From Myxococcales bacterium (GTDB lineage: Bacteria > Myxococcota_A > Polyangia > Polyangiales > Polyangiaceae): a DNA stretch of 64,000 nt. This document shows, piece after piece, positions 61,848 to 64,000 of the stretch (its first letter is position 1; every line of letters starts with the position of its first letter). Both the position numbers and the translations under genes were made by a program. The DNA lies in the NCBI GenBank assembly GCA_016712525.1, contig JADJQX010000001.1, positions 2,046,001-2,110,000 of the forward strand, in the 5' to 3' direction. The notes under the pieces are model-generated. The model was not told the DNA's origin. It ran no database searches and saw nothing but the letters and a program-made list of their open reading frames with translations.

Positions 61848-62669
61848 CTATTTGGGCCCGTGTCCGATGAACTCGCGCAGGATCGAGCTCGAGGGCACAT
61901 ACCCCGGCTCGAGCCCCACGTAGCCGTCGAGCAGCTCTCGCAGGCGGCACGCCTCGACGAAACCAGGATCGTCGCGGCGAACCTCGAGGAGGCAGCGCTC
62001 GGCGAGGATCTTCAGGACACATGGCTCGTACGCGAGCGCGGTGTCGAACACGTGATCCGCGAACGGGAGCCGCGCGAACACGTGCCGCTCCTCTCCGCGC
62101 CGCACCGAAGGCCAGCGGGCGATCGTCTCCTTCGCGCGGTAGCCCCGTGTGTGTCGGTCGCGGACGATGCGGCGGAGGAGGCGGAGATCGGTCGGCGCGA
62201 GCGTCGTGAGCCTGTCCATCGGCAACGTAGTGGCCGGGTGCACGAAGATGCCGAGCGACTCGTGCGCGAACGTCCCGGGGATCATCTGCGGCTCGAGCGC
62301 GTGCAGTCCCTCGACGAGCAACAGATCGCCCGGACCGAGCGCGACCTCGGGCCCTCCGTCGTGCAGGCTCTTGCCGGTGAGAAAGTCGTAGCGAGCCACC
62401 TTGAGCTTCTCTCCGCGCACGAGCCGCTCGAGCTGCGCCCGGAAGAGCTCCGCGTCGATCGCGAGGGGAGACTCGAAGTCGTACTCTCCGGCCTCGTCGC
62501 GTACGGTCTTCTCGCGGTCGACATAGTAGTCGTCGAGGGACAGGCCCACGGTGCGGAGGCCCACGAGCGACAGCGCCACGGTGAGCCGTCGAATGAAGGT
62601 CGTCTTGCCCGACGACGAGGGCCCGGCCACCCGGAGCACACGAAGGCCTGCGCTCGCTCGGCGGGCCAC
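61848..62669 (-). CDS. Uridine kinase-like domain, 3' part of a split gene
   Basis: Kinase domain of 273 residues: ATP loop RVAGPSSSGKTTFIRRL (about 13), LSLDDYYVDR (about 44), ESPLAIDAELF and VEGLHALEP (about 118). The frame is open upstream through EAFHEKALGRIADDVARR, so the apparent GTG start at 62669 is in the middle of a continuous domain. It joins the frame ending near 62714 by a missing base. The whole fusion would span to beyond the window. Confidence 0.85.
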   Translation of the reverse strand: MARRASAGLRVLRVAGPSSSGKTTFIRRLTVALSLVGLRTVGLSLDDYYVDREKTVRDEAGEYDFESPLAIDAELFRAQLERLVRGEKLKVARYDFLTGKSLHDGGPEVALGPGDLLLVEGLHALEPQMIPGTFAHESLGIFVHPATTLPMDRLTTLAPTDLRLLRRIVRDRHTRGYRAKETIARWPSVRRGEERHVFARLPFADHVFDTALAYEPCVLKILAERCLLEVRRDDPGFVEACRLRELLDGYVGLEPGYVPSSSILREFIGHGPK

Positions 62670-64000
62670 GTCGTCGGCGATGCGACCGAGCGCCTTCTCG
62701 TGGAAGGCCTCCCCGCCAGCACCAAATCGCCGATTTTTCCCGAGGTGGCGAGGGCCGTGAGCTCACCGACCGAGCCCGCCCCGAACGCGGCGAGCCAGCG
62801 CCGATGCTCTTCGGCCATGGGGCTGCCGTAGCGAGGTGCCGCGCGTTCTCTCTCGAGGGAGTCGTCGCTCTCGTGGGCCTTGCGGGCTCGCCCGACGTCG
62901 ACGACGAGCCCTCGCGGGTGGGGAGCGATCCCGAGGGGACCGATGTCACGCGTGGTCGACACGCACGGGCCGAACGCGAGCGCGTACGTTTGCCCACAAC
63001 GTGAGAGGGTCACGGTTGCCTGCGGGCGATGGTCGAGGAGCGTCGCGGCGTCGTGAGAACCGCGCTCGGTGAAGTACGCGCGGGCTTCCTCGATCGTCCA
63101 CAGCTCCTCGGAGAACGCGACGGGGCTCGCGAGGCGACGCTCGGTGGCCATGGACACGTCCGACGCGAGCTGCGCGCGATTCTCGTCGTGGATCTCGAGG
63201 ACGACGGCTCCGTCGATAGGAGGGAGGACACGCCCGCGCGCCTTGGGTCGCACCTCGGCGAGCACGTCGAGCATCGCGAGCCCGACGCTCCGGGTGAGCA
63301 CGTCGTCGCCGCCCTCGGTCCCCTCGACGATGGGGCTCACCACGGCGTCCGCGGCGAGGCGCGTGTCGAGCATGACGGGCCTCCCGTCGAGCTTCGCGGC
63401 GAGCACGGTGGGCGCGATGCCCGGGAGAGTCCGCGACCTCCAGAGCTCCGCGATCGTGGTCCCCGTCGGCACGTGGCGTTCTTCGCGCCCGAGGCGAACA
63501 CGCACGTCGGCCGCGCGAGGGGTGCTGCGCTCGCGGACCAACGCGCGCAACCTGTCGGCGAGCACGGTCACGTCGTCGGTCGCGGTGGCGGCGATGGCTC
63601 GAACCAGGTCGAGGGCCACACGCGGGTGTTTTTGCGCGAGCGACTCGAAGCGGCCGAGGGTGAGCCTCGCGACGCGCACGTCCGTCTCGGTCACGACCTG
63701 GAAGGGCGAGACCTGCTGGCGGAGCAGCACGCGCTCCCCGTAGTGATCCCCCGCGCCGAGGCGCCCGACCTGCACGTCCCCTCGTACGAGGCGCGCGTAC
63801 CCTTCGAGGAGGAAGCCCACGTGACGAGGTCCGTCCTCCCCGAGGGTGACGAGATCGCGCCCGGGCGGTACGGCGAGCTGATCGAGCGCGTCGAAGAAGA
63901 ACGAGATCTCCTTCACGTCGAGCGCGCGGAGGAGCCGGCTCTGCGAGAGCGTGGCGAGATCTTCGAGCCGCTTGCCAAGGAAGAACGGGAGAGGCGCGAC
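62282..64000 (-). CDS. Cyclic-nucleotide-binding and TGS-domain part of a nucleoside kinase, 5' part of a split gene
   Basis: This frame is open to the end of the window, so the start is outside. The first portion (about residues 30-120) is a cNMP-binding-like domain (VGFLLEGYARLVRGDVQVGRLGAGDHYGERVLLRQQ). Next come a TGS-like domain (VRVRLGREERHVPTGTTIAEL) and a ThrRS-like segment (RSVGLAMLDVLAEV). Real coding similarity ends near 62714 (KIGDLVLAG); beyond that the frame is noise and the kinase continues in another frame. Confidence 0.82.
   Translation of the reverse strand, partial: VAPLPFFLGKRLEDLATLSQSRLLRALDVKEISFFFDALDQLAVPPGRDLVTLGEDGPRHVGFLLEGYARLVRGDVQVGRLGAGDHYGERVLLRQQVSPFQVVTETDVRVARLTLGRFESLAQKHPRVALDLVRAIAATATDDVTVLADRLRALVRERSTPRAADVRVRLGREERHVPTGTTIAELWRSRTLPGIAPTVLAAKLDGRPVMLDTRLAADAVVSPIVEGTEGGDDVLTRSVGLAMLDVLAEVRPKARGRVLPPIDGAVVLEIHDENRAQLASDVSMATERRLASPVAFSEELWTIEEARAYFTERGSHDAATLLDHRPQATVTLSRCGQTYALAFGPCVSTTRDIGPLGIAPHPRGLVVDVGRARKAHESDDSLERERAAPRYGSPMAEEHRRWLAAFGAGSVGELTALATSGKIGDLVLAGRPSTRRRSVASPTTWPAERAQAFVCSGWPGPRRRARRPSFDGSPWRCRSWASAPWACPSTTTMSTARRPYATRPESTTSSLPSRSTRSSSGRSSSGSCAERSSRWLATTFSPARACTTEGPRSRSVRAICCSSRDCTRSSRR

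Noticed and set aside
1..64000. tRNA, rRNA, phage, transposon or restriction/defence genes
   Set aside because: I scanned the gaps and gene products and saw none. The gaps are short and no transposase, integrase or toxin-antitoxin product appears.

Overview
The window is one very GC-rich bacterial chromosome segment, densely packed with genes on both strands. I see no rRNA, tRNA, CRISPR array, phage or transposase. The likely source is a myxobacterium (Myxococcota, Polyangiales-like). The grounds are several Cys-anchored lipoproteins with Asp/Ala/Ser/Pro/Thr linkers, a high density of FHA, ECF sigma/anti-sigma and two-component genes, PD40/beta-barrel and HEAT-repeat envelope proteins, a sphingosine-1-phosphate-lyase-type enzyme, and codon use very rich in G/C at third positions. 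This is inference from gene content; no taxonomic marker was compared.

Layout. 0-12 kb: DUF2723-like membrane protein, aspS, a lipoprotein, truncated haemoglobin opposite a kynureninase-like enzyme, a Mur-ligase-like enzyme without the usual first domain, two divergent genes of unknown function, a TlpA thioredoxin and an orphan ABC ATPase. 11.6-18.8 kb: PHA-type regulator, ECF sigma/zinc anti-sigma pair, ggt and gshB head-to-head with overlapping starts, a double-FHA protein, GDPD. 18.8-26.3 kb: UlaG-like hydrolase, a protease-like/propeller/barrel outer-membrane protein, a lipoprotein, a predicted caspase-fold protein, small conserved genes, thymidine kinase. 26.3-34.2 kb: penicillin-binding transpeptidase, HEAT/discoidin exoprotein, DUF4105 (Lnb) coupled to DUF3015, second sigma/anti-sigma pair. 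34.2-45.8 kb: S1P lyase, zinc-ribbon/FHA protein, OmpR/EnvZ-type two-component pair, PilZ protein, third sigma with a FecR-domain partner. 45.9-48.3 kb: thiolase, metallo-hydrolase, DUF1636 protein.

48.3-54.9 kb is an assimilatory sulfate reduction locus. cysN and cysD face a co-directional run of PQ-loop membrane protein, APS reductase (cysH, with an apparent 5' frameshift), siroheme dehydrogenase, uroporphyrinogen methyltransferase and sulfite reductase. Every junction in that run overlaps by a few bases. No APS kinase is present, which fits the cysteine pattern of an APS-type reductase. The divergent promoter carries four ATGT-containing boxes spaced 19-20 bases apart and a perfect 10-base palindrome.

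54.9-64 kb: cyclophilin with a membrane tail, a small gene plus FliH/SctL-like protein plus site-2 protease operon, FKBP lipoprotein, CrtI-like oxidoreductase, a DUF6930/DUF7309-like protein, and a cyclic-nucleotide-binding/TGS/uridine-kinase fusion split by a frameshift and running off the window.

The least expected signals are a family of three related hairpins at gene ends (near 4450, 35750 and 42365), the sulfur locus with its periodic operator-like array and PQ-loop gene, the overlapping ggt/gshB starts, the predicted caspase-fold protein, and the two frameshifted genes.
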